From Rhizobium leguminosarum bv. trifolii WSM2297 (GTDB taxonomy: Bacteria; Pseudomonadota; Alphaproteobacteria; Rhizobiales; Rhizobiaceae), in NCBI RefSeq assembly GCF_000271845.1, contig NZ_JH719395.1, positions 4,040,361 to 4,104,360 of the forward strand: 64,000 nt of DNA, written 5' to 3'. Positions within the stretch are counted from its first letter, which is position 1, and each line of letters starts with the position of its first letter. Positions 45,316-54,550 of this stretch are shown piece after piece. The notes beneath the pieces are model-generated. The model had not been told where the DNA came from, did not search any database, and saw only the letters and a list, made by a program, of their open reading frames with translations. A program made the position numbers and the translations under genes.

Positions 45316-46371
45316 TTACCGCGTTTGCCGCGGCGACTGGTTGAATTTTTCGCGGAAGGCCGTGGCGAAATGTGCGGCATCGGAAAAGCCGGTCTCGAAG
45401 GCGATCTGCGTCATAGAGAGGGTGCTGTTTTCCACCAGAAAGCGCGCGTAACGCAGGCGGGTCTCGATGATGAACCGCTTCGGCGTCATGCCGATGCCGC
45501 GCTGGAACAGCCGTCCGAACTGACGCGGCGACAGGCCGACCATGCTGGCTGCCTGCTCGGGTGAGACGTCACGGCCCTTGCGGCTCTCGATCAAGACGAC
45601 CGCGCGCTGAATGCGGGAATCCTCGACATGACGAAAGCCGGAAACCCGGCCTTGGTCGAAAGCACTCAAGCCCTTTTGCTCGGTCAGCGACAGCTGGTGA
45701 ACGGCCTTGGCCGCCCGGTCCGGCCCGCAATGGGTGCGGATCAGCTCGGTCATCAGCGACAGGATCGAGACGCCGCCGGGCACGGTGATGCGGCCGTTCT
45801 CGGTGAGGAAGTCATCGCGGGTCGAGAACGCCTGGCGGGGAAAGGCGATCTTGAAATCCTCGGCATGGAAGGGATGAACCGAGGCTTTACGCCCGGTCAG
45901 CAGACCTTCCTGGGCAAGCACGAAGACGCCGGTGCAGACGCCGATCACCGGGACGCCGGCCGATGCGGCGACCCTGAGGTAATCGCGGTGCTTGCTGGGT
46001 GCTGCGCGCAAATGCGGCAGGAGGCCGCCGATGACCGCGATATAGTCGAAGTCCGTCGGGTTGATATAGGGTGCATCGGTCTGCACCCGGATGCCGCAGC
46101 TCGCCACGGCCGTCTGGCCCGGCGTGCCCATGATCGACCAGCGGCAATGCAGCGGCCGGGAATTGTCAGCAAAATCCGCGGCGTGCCGCAAGGGCTCGAC
46201 GATGCCCGTCAGCGACATCATCGGGAAGGTCGGCCAGAGCAGAATGCCGATCGAGAGATCGGCCTTGCGGTCACGGGCGGCCAACAGCCGTTCGGCCCAC
46301 AAGCCATCGAGCCAGCGGACATAATCCGGCTCGCTCGGATGTGCATCTGAAAGGCTGCCATCTGCGCTCAT
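45316..46371 (-). CDS. GlxA-family AraC regulator with DJ-1/PfpI-like domain
   Basis: The regulator has about 351 residues from ATG 46371. The N-terminal DJ-1/GATase1-like domain (about 30-200) has GVCTGVFVLAQEGLL with a nucleophile-position Cys. The C-terminal AraC HTH pair includes GLSPRQFGRLFQRGIG and MTQIAFETGFSDAAHFATAF. The family often controls amine or amino-acid catabolism. It is divergent from the ABC transporter operon at 46532 and is its probable regulator. Confidence 0.9.
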   Translation of the reverse strand: MSADGSLSDAHPSEPDYVRWLDGLWAERLLAARDRKADLSIGILLWPTFPMMSLTGIVEPLRHAADFADNSRPLHCRWSIMGTPGQTAVASCGIRVQTDAPYINPTDFDYIAVIGGLLPHLRAAPSKHRDYLRVAASAGVPVIGVCTGVFVLAQEGLLTGRKASVHPFHAEDFKIAFPRQAFSTRDDFLTENGRITVPGGVSILSLMTELIRTHCGPDRAAKAVHQLSLTEQKGLSAFDQGRVSGFRHVEDSRIQRAVVLIESRKGRDVSPEQAASMVGLSPRQFGRLFQRGIGMTPKRFIIETRLRYARFLVENSTLSMTQIAFETGFSDAAHFATAFREKFNQSPRQTR

Positions 46372-46531
46372 TGCCGCCGACCTTAGAGCAGCCATGTCGC
46401 TATTTCAAAGAAAATGTCCGATTTTTAAAATTCAAGGCTGCCTTTCGGTGGCAAGCTCTCTCTCGTCGAACACGACATCCGGTGGCAAGACCGCCGGACT
46501 GGGGAACCAAAACAAATCAAGGATCAGAACA

Positions 46532-47410
46532 ATGGCACTTTCTCTTTCGAGAAGGATGGTGATGTGCGCGCTGCTGGCAGGCAGCTTCATGGCATCGGCA
46601 CCGCTCGCAAACGCCTTCGAACTTGCCGAGCAGGGCAAGCTGACGGTCGCCTTGACCGGTGACATGCCGGGCTCCGGCTGGCAGGACGGCAAGCTCATCG
46701 GTTACGACGGCGAGATCATGCAGCGCATCGCCGATAAGCTCGGCCTGAAGATACAGCCGGCGCTGATGGAATGGTCGGGCACGATCGCCTCGGTCCAGGC
46801 CGGTCGCGTCGACGTCATGCTCGGCACGATGGGCTGGACCGAGAAGCGCACGAAAATCATGACGCTGTCCGAGCCGATCCACTACTTCAAGAACGGCATC
46901 ATGCAATCGGCAAAGACTAGCTGGGACAAGCTTTCCGACCTGGAAGGCAAGAAGGTCGGCACCATCACCGGCTTCTCGTTCGTCCCGGAACTGAAGAAGA
47001 TCAAGGGCCTTGAGCTATCGCTTTACGACACTTCCGATGCGGCCGTGCGCGATCTGATCGCCGGGCGCATCGATGCGGTGATCGGCGACCCGCCGGTGGT
47101 TTCCTACGCCATAAAACAGAACCCCGATTGGAACATGCACTTCCTCGCCTTTACCGACAACAGCACCGATTTCCCGCTGCTGACCGGCCTCGGTCAGGTC
47201 GTCTATGGCCTCAACCAGAAGAACGACGATCTGCGCCAGAAGATGGACGCGATCATCGCTGAGATGTGGAAGAGCTGCGAGATGAAGGAAATCGGCGCGC
47301 GCTACGGATTGTCGGCCGATGTCTGGTTCAAGCCGACGGGTGAGAATTTCCGCGCCGGCGTCGACCGCCCGGCGGACTACAAGCTGCCGTCCTGCGCAGC
47401 CGGCGGCTGA
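46532..47410 (+). CDS. amino-acid ABC transporter, periplasmic binding protein
   Basis: The 292-residue type-3 solute-binding protein starts at ATG 46532. The signal peptide ends ANAFELA. Family motifs include IGYDGEIMQRIADKLG, GRVDVMLGTMGWTEKR and YGLSADVWFKP. It should bind a polar amino acid or related amine. It is the first gene of the transporter operon 46532-49564. Confidence 0.9.
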   Translation: MALSLSRRMVMCALLAGSFMASAPLANAFELAEQGKLTVALTGDMPGSGWQDGKLIGYDGEIMQRIADKLGLKIQPALMEWSGTIASVQAGRVDVMLGTMGWTEKRTKIMTLSEPIHYFKNGIMQSAKTSWDKLSDLEGKKVGTITGFSFVPELKKIKGLELSLYDTSDAAVRDLIAGRIDAVIGDPPVVSYAIKQNPDWNMHFLAFTDNSTDFPLLTGLGQVVYGLNQKNDDLRQKMDAIIAEMWKSCEMKEIGARYGLSADVWFKPTGENFRAGVDRPADYKLPSCAAGG

Positions 47411-47490
47411 CCGGCCTGACGGATGAAGACCGCGGCACGCGGCTTCATCCGTCCTCCTTGCCAAGATACGAACAGCATAAGGAAACGGCG

Positions 47491-48243
47491 ATGAATGCGC
47501 TTCTGAGCGTTGTCGGCCTGCGCAAAAGCTATGGTCCCGTCGAAGTCCTGAAGGGCATCGATTTTACCGTTGCGCCTGGCGAGAAGATTGCCCTGATCGG
47601 CCCCTCCGGCTCCGGCAAATCCACCTGTCTGCGCTGCATGAATTTTCTGGAGAAGCCGAGTGCCGGTGAAATCCGTCTCGATGGCGAGCGGATCGGCGTT
47701 CGCAACGGCCAGGTGATGGGCGACCGGCAGCTTGCGCCGCAGCGCGCCGAGATGGGCATGGTCTTCCAGCTGTTCAATCTCTGGCCGCATCTCACAGTAA
47801 CGGAAAACGTCGCGATCGCGGCGCGCAAGGTGCGCGGCCTGTCTGCCGCCGAAGCGCGCGAGCTGGCCCTGGAGATGTTGGCGAAAGTGCACATGACGCA
47901 CCGTGCCGATGCCTCGCCGCTGGAGCTCTCCGGTGGCCAGCAGCAGCGTGTGGCGATCGCCCGTGCGCTTGCCCAGAAGCCGAAGCTCATGCTCTTCGAC
48001 GAGCCGACCTCGGCGCTTGATCCCGAACTGGTTCACGAAGTTCTGAAAGTGATGGAAGAGCTGGCGGCCGAGGGACGCACGATGCTGATCGTCACGCATG
48101 AAATTGCCTTTGCCCGCGATATCGCCGACCGGGTGCTGTTTCTCGATGGCGGAACCATTGTCGAGGCCGGACCGGCGCGCCAGGTCATTACCGCTCCGCG
48201 CGAGGCACGCACGCAAGCGTTTCTCAACAAGATACGGCACTAG
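47491..48243 (+). CDS. amino-acid ABC transporter ATPase
   Basis: The 250-residue ATPase of the GlnQ/HisP class has Walker A GPSGSGKSTCLR, signature LSGGQQQRVAIARAL, Walker B LMLFDEPTSALDP and the switch His in VTHE. It is second in the operon. Confidence 0.95.
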   Translation: MNALLSVVGLRKSYGPVEVLKGIDFTVAPGEKIALIGPSGSGKSTCLRCMNFLEKPSAGEIRLDGERIGVRNGQVMGDRQLAPQRAEMGMVFQLFNLWPHLTVTENVAIAARKVRGLSAAEARELALEMLAKVHMTHRADASPLELSGGQQQRVAIARALAQKPKLMLFDEPTSALDPELVHEVLKVMEELAAEGRTMLIVTHEIAFARDIADRVLFLDGGTIVEAGPARQVITAPREARTQAFLNKIRH

Positions 48244-48248
48244 GCGCC

Positions 48249-48908
48249 ATGACCGGATTCTCCCTTTTCCTCTCAATCGTTCAGGGGCTCGCCGCCGGTC
48301 TTGGCGTCACCGTCTTCGTGACGGTGACCTCGCTGGCTTTTGCGGTGGCGCTCGGCTTCCTTCTCGCCCTCGTTAGGCAATTCGCAAGGGTGAGGTTCGT
48401 CAATATCGCGATCGACGCCTATTGCGAGATCCTCTGCAACGTGCCCGCACTGACGCATCTGTTCATCCTCTATTTCGGCCTTGCCAGCATCGGCGTCAGA
48501 CTGTCGTCGATATCGGCCGCCATTCTGGGCCTTGGCCTGATCGGTGCGGCGATTACCTGCGCCATCTTCCGCGCCGGCTTCGCCTGCTTGCCAACCGGGC
48601 AGGCAGAGGCTTCGCTTGCTGCGGGGCTGACGCCGCTCCAGACCATCTTCGAAATCCTCACGCCGCAGGCCATGCGGATCGCCCTGCCGGGGCTCGGGAA
48701 CTATGCGGTGCAGCTGCTCAAGGATACATCGGTCGTCTCGGCGATTGCCGCGCCCGAAATCATGTTCTTCGCCCGCTCCATGGTCACCTCGTCCTTCCAG
48801 ACGACGATGATCTACGCGACGGCGGCGGCACTCTATCTGCTGCTGAGCCTGCCGTTGATGCAGGCGACGCGATTTCTCGAAAGACGTTACGGGAGACTGA
48901 AGGGATGA
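48249..48908 (+). CDS. amino-acid ABC transporter permease
   Basis: The 219-residue permease has about five membrane spans and the EAA loop QAEASLAAGLTPLQTIFEIL. It is of the HisMQ family. It lies six bases after the ATPase and shares ATGA with the second permease. Confidence 0.93.
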   Translation: MTGFSLFLSIVQGLAAGLGVTVFVTVTSLAFAVALGFLLALVRQFARVRFVNIAIDAYCEILCNVPALTHLFILYFGLASIGVRLSSISAAILGLGLIGAAITCAIFRAGFACLPTGQAEASLAAGLTPLQTIFEILTPQAMRIALPGLGNYAVQLLKDTSVVSAIAAPEIMFFARSMVTSSFQTTMIYATAAALYLLLSLPLMQATRFLERRYGRLKG

Positions 48909-49564
48909 GCGGTTTCTTCGCGCCCTATGGCGACTATGGTGCCGAGTGGCTTCCCCTTCTTTTGCGGGCGATGGTGAATACGGCGCTGCTTTCCGTCTGC
49001 GCCTTCGCTTTGGCGCTCGTGCTCGGTCTGCTGCTGTCGCTATGCCAGAGATCAAATTTCGCGGCGCTGCGGCACTGCGCGGCACTTTACGTGACGGTCG
49101 TGCGCGGCGTGCCGCTGCTAGCGGTGCTGTTCCTGCTTTATTTCGGCCTGACCGGCATCGGCATCGTCTTTGATGCTTTCGGCGCGGCGATCGCCGGTTT
49201 GGCGCTGTGTTTCGCAGCCCAGCTCGCCGAGCTCTTCCGGGCCGGCTTGAAGGCGATCCCGGCAGGGCAAAGTGAAGCGGCGCTGGCTGCGGGCTTCACA
49301 CCGGCCCAGAGCTTCCGGCTGATCATCCTGCCGCAGGTCGTCCGGGTCATTCTGGCGCCGATGATCGTCACCTTCGTCTCGCTGCTGAAAGATTCCTCGC
49401 TCGCTTCGCTGATCACCGTCAACGAGCTGGTGCTGACCGGACGGGCAATGGCCACCGAATATTTCCTGCCGCTGCAGATCTACGTGGCGGTCGGCCTCTG
49501 CTATTTCGCGATTGCCTGGCCGTTTTCGGTCCTCTCCCGCCGGCTTGCCGTGCCCGCCCGCTAA
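48905..49564 (+). CDS. amino-acid ABC transporter permease
   Basis: The 219-residue second permease starts at ATG 48905 in the stop of the first. It has five spans and the EAA loop QSEAALAAGFTPAQSFRLII. Together they form the heterodimeric channel of the transporter. Confidence 0.93.
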   Translation: MSGFFAPYGDYGAEWLPLLLRAMVNTALLSVCAFALALVLGLLLSLCQRSNFAALRHCAALYVTVVRGVPLLAVLFLLYFGLTGIGIVFDAFGAAIAGLALCFAAQLAELFRAGLKAIPAGQSEAALAAGFTPAQSFRLIILPQVVRVILAPMIVTFVSLLKDSSLASLITVNELVLTGRAMATEYFLPLQIYVAVGLCYFAIAWPFSVLSRRLAVPAR

Positions 49565-49584
49565 CTCATTACGAGGCTCAAATC

Positions 49585-50811
49585 ATGCCTACAGCTATGA
49601 CCGCTGCCGCGGCCAGCGCGGCTCGTCCCGCCGCGTCGACACGCAAGCTCCGCCCCCTCATTCTGATCACGCCGGATCTCAGCGAGACGCCGCAACAGCC
49701 GACCGAAAGCGAATATGTGGTGCGGGCGAACTATGCCGAGGCAATCACCAGCGCCGGCGGCATCCCGATGATCCTGCCCTATGGTGCTGAAAACATCGAG
49801 GCGGCGCTGACGCTCGCCGACGGTATCCTCCTGACCGGCTCGCGGCCGGGCGCCGAAGTGGCCGATCGTCGCCGCGACTTCGAGCGTCGGCTGGTGGCAA
49901 AGGCGCTTGAAGCAGGCAAGCCGCTTTTCGGGATCTGCCATGGCATGCAGCTGATCGGCGAGTGCCTCGGCGGCGAGTTCCTGAGCGAGCTTCCGGCCGC
50001 CGGCGTTTCCCACATTCCCCAGGACCTGCCCGATGAACTGGCGCACGAGATCGTCGTCGAGCCGGGCAGCCTGCTTTCCCGCTGGGCCGAGACGGGAACG
50101 GCCCGGGTCAACAGCCTGCACCGCCATGGCCTGTCCGGTCAGGGACGTTTTCGCGTCACCGCCCGGGCACCCGATGGGATCATCGAGGCATTCGAGGGCG
50201 AGACGGAGGCCTTCTGCCTGGGCGTCCAGTGGCATCCGGAATACCGGCTGACGGTCCTCGATTCGGAAATCCTCAAGGCTTTCGTCGCCCGTAGTGCCGA
50301 AGCCGGGGAAAAGAGAAGGGCTGAGCCCGACAGGGGCGAAAACGATGCCGTGCACAGGCGCCTTACCGCGTTCGGCCTCGCCCTGCCGGAAGCCGCGGCG
50401 CCGCCCGGCGCTTTCGCCGGTGCTGTCAGAACCGGCAATATCGTGACCGTTTCCGGTCAGGTACCGCTGATAGATGGCGCCGTTCGGCGGACCGGTCAAC
50501 TCGGCGCGGATGTCTCGATCGAGGAGGGGCGCGAATGCGCGCGGATCTGCCTTCTCAACGTGCTTGCTCAGCTCGAGCGCGCCAGCGGTGGGTTCGACAA
50601 GCTGCGCGGCTTCGTGCGGCTTGCGGGCTACGTTGCCGCGACCGCCGATTTTACCCGCCACGGCGCGGTCGTCGATGGCGCGTCCGAGCTGCTGCGCGAT
50701 CTCTTTCCGGATCGGTGGGAGCATGCCCGCATCGCGATCGGCGTGTCATCCCTGCCGCGGGGCGTTCCGGTCGAAATCGAGCTGACCGCGCTTGTGGCGG
50801 ACGAGGTCTGA
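49585..50811 (+). CDS. fusion of a gamma-glutamyl hydrolase (PuuD-like GATase1) with a RidA domain
   Basis: The 408-residue fusion has, in residues 20-240, a class-I amidotransferase of the peptidase C26 group: nucleophile Cys118 in GICHGMQL and the His217/Glu219 pair in VQWHPEY. Residues 265-405 form a RidA/YjgF domain (GNIVTVSGQVPL, GRECARICLLNVLAQLERAS, RGFVRLAGYVA, ending GVPVEIELTALV). The first would split gamma-glutamyl amines, the second deaminate reactive enamines. Such a fusion is unusual. It is in the transporter operon, directly before the DAO-like gene. Confidence 0.85.
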   Translation: MPTAMTAAAASAARPAASTRKLRPLILITPDLSETPQQPTESEYVVRANYAEAITSAGGIPMILPYGAENIEAALTLADGILLTGSRPGAEVADRRRDFERRLVAKALEAGKPLFGICHGMQLIGECLGGEFLSELPAAGVSHIPQDLPDELAHEIVVEPGSLLSRWAETGTARVNSLHRHGLSGQGRFRVTARAPDGIIEAFEGETEAFCLGVQWHPEYRLTVLDSEILKAFVARSAEAGEKRRAEPDRGENDAVHRRLTAFGLALPEAAAPPGAFAGAVRTGNIVTVSGQVPLIDGAVRRTGQLGADVSIEEGRECARICLLNVLAQLERASGGFDKLRGFVRLAGYVAATADFTRHGAVVDGASELLRDLFPDRWEHARIAIGVSSLPRGVPVEIELTALVADEV

Positions 50812-50812
50812 C

Positions 50813-52072
50813 ATGGCGCGCATCGCGGTCATTGGCGCAGGCGTCATCGGCGTTTCCTCGGCCTATCTTTTGGCGAGGGCTGGGCACGAGGTGACGCTGA
50901 TCGATGCGGCGTCCGAACCGGGCAGCGGCGCCAGCGCCGGCAACGCCGCGCAGCTCTCCTGGGCCTATGGCGATGCGATGGCATCTCCCGCGCTGCTCAA
51001 ACATCTGCCGGCCATCGCCCTCGGACACGATCCCGCCTTCCGGATTCGCTGGCAGCTCGACCCGGATTTCCTCCTCTGGGGGCTGCGCTTCCTCGCCAAC
51101 GCACCATTTTCGCGATGGTGGAGCAATACGCAGTCTATCTTGAAACTCGCCGGCGAGTCCCGCAGCGAGCTGGCAACGCTGCTGGCGGAAACCGGTCTTT
51201 CCTTCAACTACCGGCTTGCCGGGAAGCTGCATCTTCATCCGGATCAGCGCAGCCTTGCCGCGGCGCAACCGGCCGTCTTGCGCAAGAATGCACTCGGCTT
51301 CGAGCAGCGCATGCTTTCGCGCGCCGAAGCCGAGCAGATCGAACCCGCCCTTGTCTATTATCAGGGCGAAATCGCCGGTGCGGTCTACACGCCGGGTGAT
51401 GCGCTCGGTGATGCGGCCGGCTTTTGCCGGCAGCTGACACGATATATGGCACAGCACTATCAGGTCTCGCTGCTCTTTAACCGGAAAGTGGCGGGCTTTA
51501 CGCGCCAGGCGGACAGGTTTGCCACCGTGAGGTTCGATGACCGGGAGGAACTGGTGGCCGATGCCGCCGTCGTCGCTGCCGGGCCTCAGGTCCGTTTGCT
51601 TGCGGCCGAGCTGCCGGAGGTCCGTCCGGTACGTCCGGTGCGAGGCTATTCGCTGACCATGCAGCGGACCGCTGCCGCACCCGCCGTCAGCCTCACCGAC
51701 GTCAAACGTAAACTGGCTTTCGCATCAATCGGGGATCGTTTCCGCGTTGCCGGTCTTGCCGATATCGAGCGCCCGGGCGCGGGCTTCGACCCGAAGCGTT
51801 TCGAAGCGCTGCGGAGTGCTGCAGCCGATGTTCTGCCGGATCTCTTTCATGGCGGCGTCGTTTTGATGCGCTGGTCGGGCGAACGGCCGATGACGCCATC
51901 ATCGCGCCCGATCATCCGACCCTCCGAGGCTCTGAAAGGGGTCTACATCAACACTGGCCACGGAATGCTTGGCTGGACCCTGGCATTGGGCTCCGCCCGA
52001 AGAATGGTCGAGCTGATCGGCCAGCCGGCTCGTTGCCCTGGCCCATCTCGTCAGCCTCAAGCGGGCGATTGA
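50813..52072 (+). CDS. FAD-dependent D-amino-acid dehydrogenase-like protein with altered C-terminus
   Basis: The 419-residue flavoprotein starts at ATG 50813, one base after the fusion gene. The FAD loop is RIAVIGAGVIGVSSAYLLAR, and the DAO motif NTGHGMLGWTLALGSARRMV is at the expected place. The last 17 or so residues are read, in a different phase, from RidA remnant DNA, so the natural C-terminus is lost over a short stretch. It may still work. A probable product would be the 2-oxo acid from a D-amino acid or an amine substrate. Confidence 0.82.
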   Translation: MARIAVIGAGVIGVSSAYLLARAGHEVTLIDAASEPGSGASAGNAAQLSWAYGDAMASPALLKHLPAIALGHDPAFRIRWQLDPDFLLWGLRFLANAPFSRWWSNTQSILKLAGESRSELATLLAETGLSFNYRLAGKLHLHPDQRSLAAAQPAVLRKNALGFEQRMLSRAEAEQIEPALVYYQGEIAGAVYTPGDALGDAAGFCRQLTRYMAQHYQVSLLFNRKVAGFTRQADRFATVRFDDREELVADAAVVAAGPQVRLLAAELPEVRPVRPVRGYSLTMQRTAAAPAVSLTDVKRKLAFASIGDRFRVAGLADIERPGAGFDPKRFEALRSAAADVLPDLFHGGVVLMRWSGERPMTPSSRPIIRPSEALKGVYINTGHGMLGWTLALGSARRMVELIGQPARCPGPSRQPQAGD

Positions 52073-52288
52073 AAATCTCGATCGGGTGACCGCCTGGCTG
52101 CGGGTCTTCGCGAGGGTGAATGTCGCTCCGGGCTTCAATGAAACCCGCTGGTCACAAACGGCTATTCCCATCTGATCTTGAAGCTCTACGGTCCCGACGC
52201 CGGCGCCCACGCCCGCTCGTCCATCGGCATGGCCATTCCTTTGAATGCCCCCGTCAACTGCGAAGCCGAAGTCGAAATCGACGGGTGA
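52032..52288 (+). pseudogene. truncated, frameshifted RidA-family gene
   Basis: The frame starting at 52032 reads VALAHLVSLKRAIENLDRVT and AWLRVFARVNVAPGFNE, then after a shift near 52150 NGYSHLILKLYGPDAGAHAR and, ending at 52288, NCEAEVEIDG. This is the C-terminal two-thirds of a long RidA-family protein. The 5' part is deleted and joined to the DAO gene. It would have been the last gene of the operon. Confidence 0.8.
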
Positions 52289-52312
52289 CATGCATAAAAA
52301 CAAAGGGCCTCC

Positions 52313-52395
52313 AGCTCATGAACGGATCGACCTCGGACTGGGCGCAGTACGGCGTTCAGAACGAGGCGGTAGCCGTCGCGCCGGATCAGCGGCGC
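52313..52395 (-). pseudogene. remnant of an RbsD/FucU gene with internal deletion
   Basis: On the minus strand this contains NAVLRPVRG-like and LIRRDGYRLVLNAVL sequence, matching RLIRLDGHRLIPVLNAVL of the intact gene at 57485-57958. It is followed, after loss of the middle, by AQSEVDPFMSW against the intact AQAAEVDPFVY end. It lies beside the LysR gene and keeps the orientation of the intact copy. Confidence 0.7.
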
Positions 52396-52403
52396 GCTGC
52401 CAT

Positions 52404-53294
52404 TCACTCGAGACCACGCCTGTCAACGGTGGGAGCAAAATGCTCGATTAGGATGTCGGTCAGGATGCGCACCTTGCGGGAAGGGAAGGCCCCTGGGGGG
52501 CGCAGAACGAACATGCCGAGTTCGGGGGTCGCGTAGTTTTCCAGCAACCGAACAAGATTGCCCGCTCCGATATGCGCTTCGACTAGAAAGTCCGGCAGCG
52601 CGGCCACCCCCACTCCGGCCAGCGCAGCGGCCAGCACGGCCACTCCGTTATCCGCATGGAAGCGCCCGCGCGGGCGTAGCGTGACGGTCTTGCCGCCATC
52701 GAATACCGGCCAGACCTCACCCTTTACAGTGACGGCCTGATGATAGGCCAAATCTTCCAGGGTCTTCGGCGTGCCGTGGACCGCAAGATAAGCAGGGCTG
52801 GCGACAAGCAGTCCCCGGAATGCACGGATTTTTCGGGCAATGAGGCTCGAATCGCGGGGAATGCCCAGCCGGATGGCGCAATCGAACCCTTCGCTGATCA
52901 GATCGACGAAGCGGTCGTTGTAGGAAATGTCGAGATGCAGCAAGGGATGGCGGCGCGCAAGTTCGGCGAAGATGGGGGCCAACTCGGATAAACCGAACGA
53001 CAAAGGCGCGGCGACACGCAGGAGTCCACGGACCTCCCCTTCGGGCGAGAGTGTTTCCTTGGCGGCTTCCAGCTCGGCGACGACCCGCACGGCGTATTCG
53101 CGGAAGGTGGCGCCGGCTTCAGTGAGAGCGGAGCCACGCGTCGTACGCGAAAGCAGCTGAACGCCAAGCGTCTCCTCCAGCCGGACCAGACGCCGGCTGA
53201 CGATTGATTTCGACAATCCCAGCCGGCGCGCGCCGGGAGCGACACCGCCCGCGTCCGCAACCTCCACGAAAGCGCGTAGATCTTCCAGATCCAT
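52404..53294 (-). CDS. LysR-family regulator
   Basis: The 296-residue protein starts at MDLEDLRAFVEVADAGGVAP (ATG 53294). The HTH is ARRLGLSKSIVSRRLVRLEE, typical of the AaeR/CrgA-like group. It is divergent from the DoxX-like gene, the usual partner set for quinone or redox-stress response. It lies directly beside an RbsD/FucU remnant and looks inserted. Confidence 0.9.
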   Translation of the reverse strand: MDLEDLRAFVEVADAGGVAPGARRLGLSKSIVSRRLVRLEETLGVQLLSRTTRGSALTEAGATFREYAVRVVAELEAAKETLSPEGEVRGLLRVAAPLSFGLSELAPIFAELARRHPLLHLDISYNDRFVDLISEGFDCAIRLGIPRDSSLIARKIRAFRGLLVASPAYLAVHGTPKTLEDLAYHQAVTVKGEVWPVFDGGKTVTLRPRGRFHADNGVAVLAAALAGVGVAALPDFLVEAHIGAGNLVRLLENYATPELGMFVLRPPGAFPSRKVRILTDILIEHFAPTVDRRGLE

Positions 53295-53520
53295 GGCGTT
53301 CCACTTTCCGATGCTCTGTAGCCGCGAATGTGGGGCTAGTGGATCGATTCCGGGGACACTACCATCTTTCCGAACCGCCACCAAACATCCGGAGATATTC
53401 AATGAAAATTCCACACGTCCAGCTTACTCGGCGGTCAATTGGGCGGCTCTGGCAGCCGCGGCTGCCGTAATTGGCAAGCTGACCCCTGACACATCTCGAA
53501 CAAGTAAGGAATGAAGAGAT

Positions 53521-53931
53521 ATGCGCCCTCGCTCTCCGACAACCACCGCCTCTCCGGCCACGAAAGTCAAAATCCTATCCTGGGTCCTGCGCTTACTTGC
53601 AGCCGCTGTGTTCCTCGCCGCAGGCGGGGCCAAACTGGCGGGCGCGCAGATGATGGTCGATGGCTTCAACCAGATTGGCATTGGGCAATGGTTTCGGGTG
53701 ATGACGGGCGTGGTCGAAGTTGCTGGCGGGATCGCCCTGGTCGTTCCGGCGACGGCCGCATTCGGCGGACTGATGCTCGCCGTCACCATGGTATGCGCAA
53801 TCATGACTCATCTCTTTGTCATCGGCGGCAACCCCGCGCCGGCCTTTTTGCTTATGGTCATGACCGGCACGGTTGCATGGCTGCATCGGACCAGCATTGC
53901 CGATATGTTGAGCCGCCTTCGCCAACGATGA
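53521..53931 (+). CDS. DoxX-family membrane protein
   Basis: The 136-residue protein has four membrane spans (about 18-38, 58-78, 83-103 and 106-122). The DoxX pattern includes LRLLAAAVFLAAGGAKLAGA and GFNQIGIGQWFRVMTGVVEV. DoxX-like proteins take part in thiol/redox or quinone metabolism, mostly undefined. It is divergent from the LysR gene and is probably its target. Confidence 0.85.
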   Translation: MRPRSPTTTASPATKVKILSWVLRLLAAAVFLAAGGAKLAGAQMMVDGFNQIGIGQWFRVMTGVVEVAGGIALVVPATAAFGGLMLAVTMVCAIMTHLFVIGGNPAPAFLLMVMTGTVAWLHRTSIADMLSRLRQR

Positions 53932-54128
53932 GACCGGAGGGATACCGACACTCGTCCTGCAGTAGAAGAAGCCGCTGACGCCACGGCGCATGGCCTCGGC
54001 CATCTAGCGGGTGCTGGCGGCGCTTCAGGATAGGCGCAAGCAAGCTGCGAGATATCGCCCGCTTCTCCAAGATCGAGTTCGATGCGACGTGCCCGAGCAA
54101 TTCCATGGAAGTGCGAAGCCGTTTTCCT
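53932..54128. other. intergenic stretch without recognised gene
   Basis: About 200 bases lie between the DoxX-like gene and the RbsD/FucU fragment. The short open frames here show no family similarity. It may be debris of a further deleted gene. Confidence 0.35.
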
Positions 54129-54248
54129 GCGGTTCGTGGCGGGCGCAGCAGTCGATCATCTCCTCATCCACCGGATCGAGCCTGTCGCGCTCGGCCTTGA
54201 CGGTCGAGCGGAAGATTGCCTCCGGCACGAAATCATCGATCGGCAGCA
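54129..54248 (-). pseudogene. 120-base internal fragment of the RbsD/FucU gene
   Basis: Aligned without gaps to 57661-57780 inside the intact gene, it has, by my count, seven differences in 120 positions. Its translation PEAIFRSTVKAERDRLDPVD and EEMIDCCARHEP matches the intact protein almost exactly. Neither flank continues the similarity, so it is a very recent or recently exchanged fragment. Confidence 0.9.
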
Positions 54249-54441
54249 GTACCTTTCGAATCCACGTTCACGCAGAAGACGAGCGGCTGCTTCAATGGCC
54301 ACCTCTCGGTTCTCCGGTGCTTTTGTCTCGCGACACTCTCATGTTTGCCCGACCATTCCTGGCGGAAACGATCCAGGCTGCCTCCCAGATCAAGGCAGGC
54401 GGCGGTTGGTTCGGCCCAGAAAATTCCGCTTGACACTTTTG
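54249..54441. other. intergenic stretch upstream of the tandem operators
   Basis: About 190 bases follow the RbsD/FucU fragment, without a supported gene. No tRNA, strong hairpin or family match is seen. Confidence 0.35.
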
Positions 54442-54484
54442 ATGACGAATATCATTAATGATCTATGATGACGATTGTCATTAA
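54442..54484 (+). promoter_or_regulatory. two tandem palindromic operators upstream of the hydrolase operon
   Basis: ATGACGAATATCAT at 54442-54455 and the perfect palindrome ATGAC-GATT-GTCAT at 54468-54481 lie 26 bases apart, about 70 bases before the hydrolase ATG. The same 14-base pattern (ATGAY-N4-RTCAT) occurs twice in front of the TetR gene at 57225-57269. These are the probable binding sites of that TetR protein. Confidence 0.75.
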
Positions 54485-54550
54485 AAAGGGGTGAGTGATG
54501 CCGACTGCGATCCCAAGCTTGCCGGTTCGGGCCGGATGATGGAGTAAACG

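Noticed and set aside
54011..54433. A 140-codon plus-strand frame
   Set aside because: It covers the RbsD/FucU fragment in antisense and shows no family similarity.
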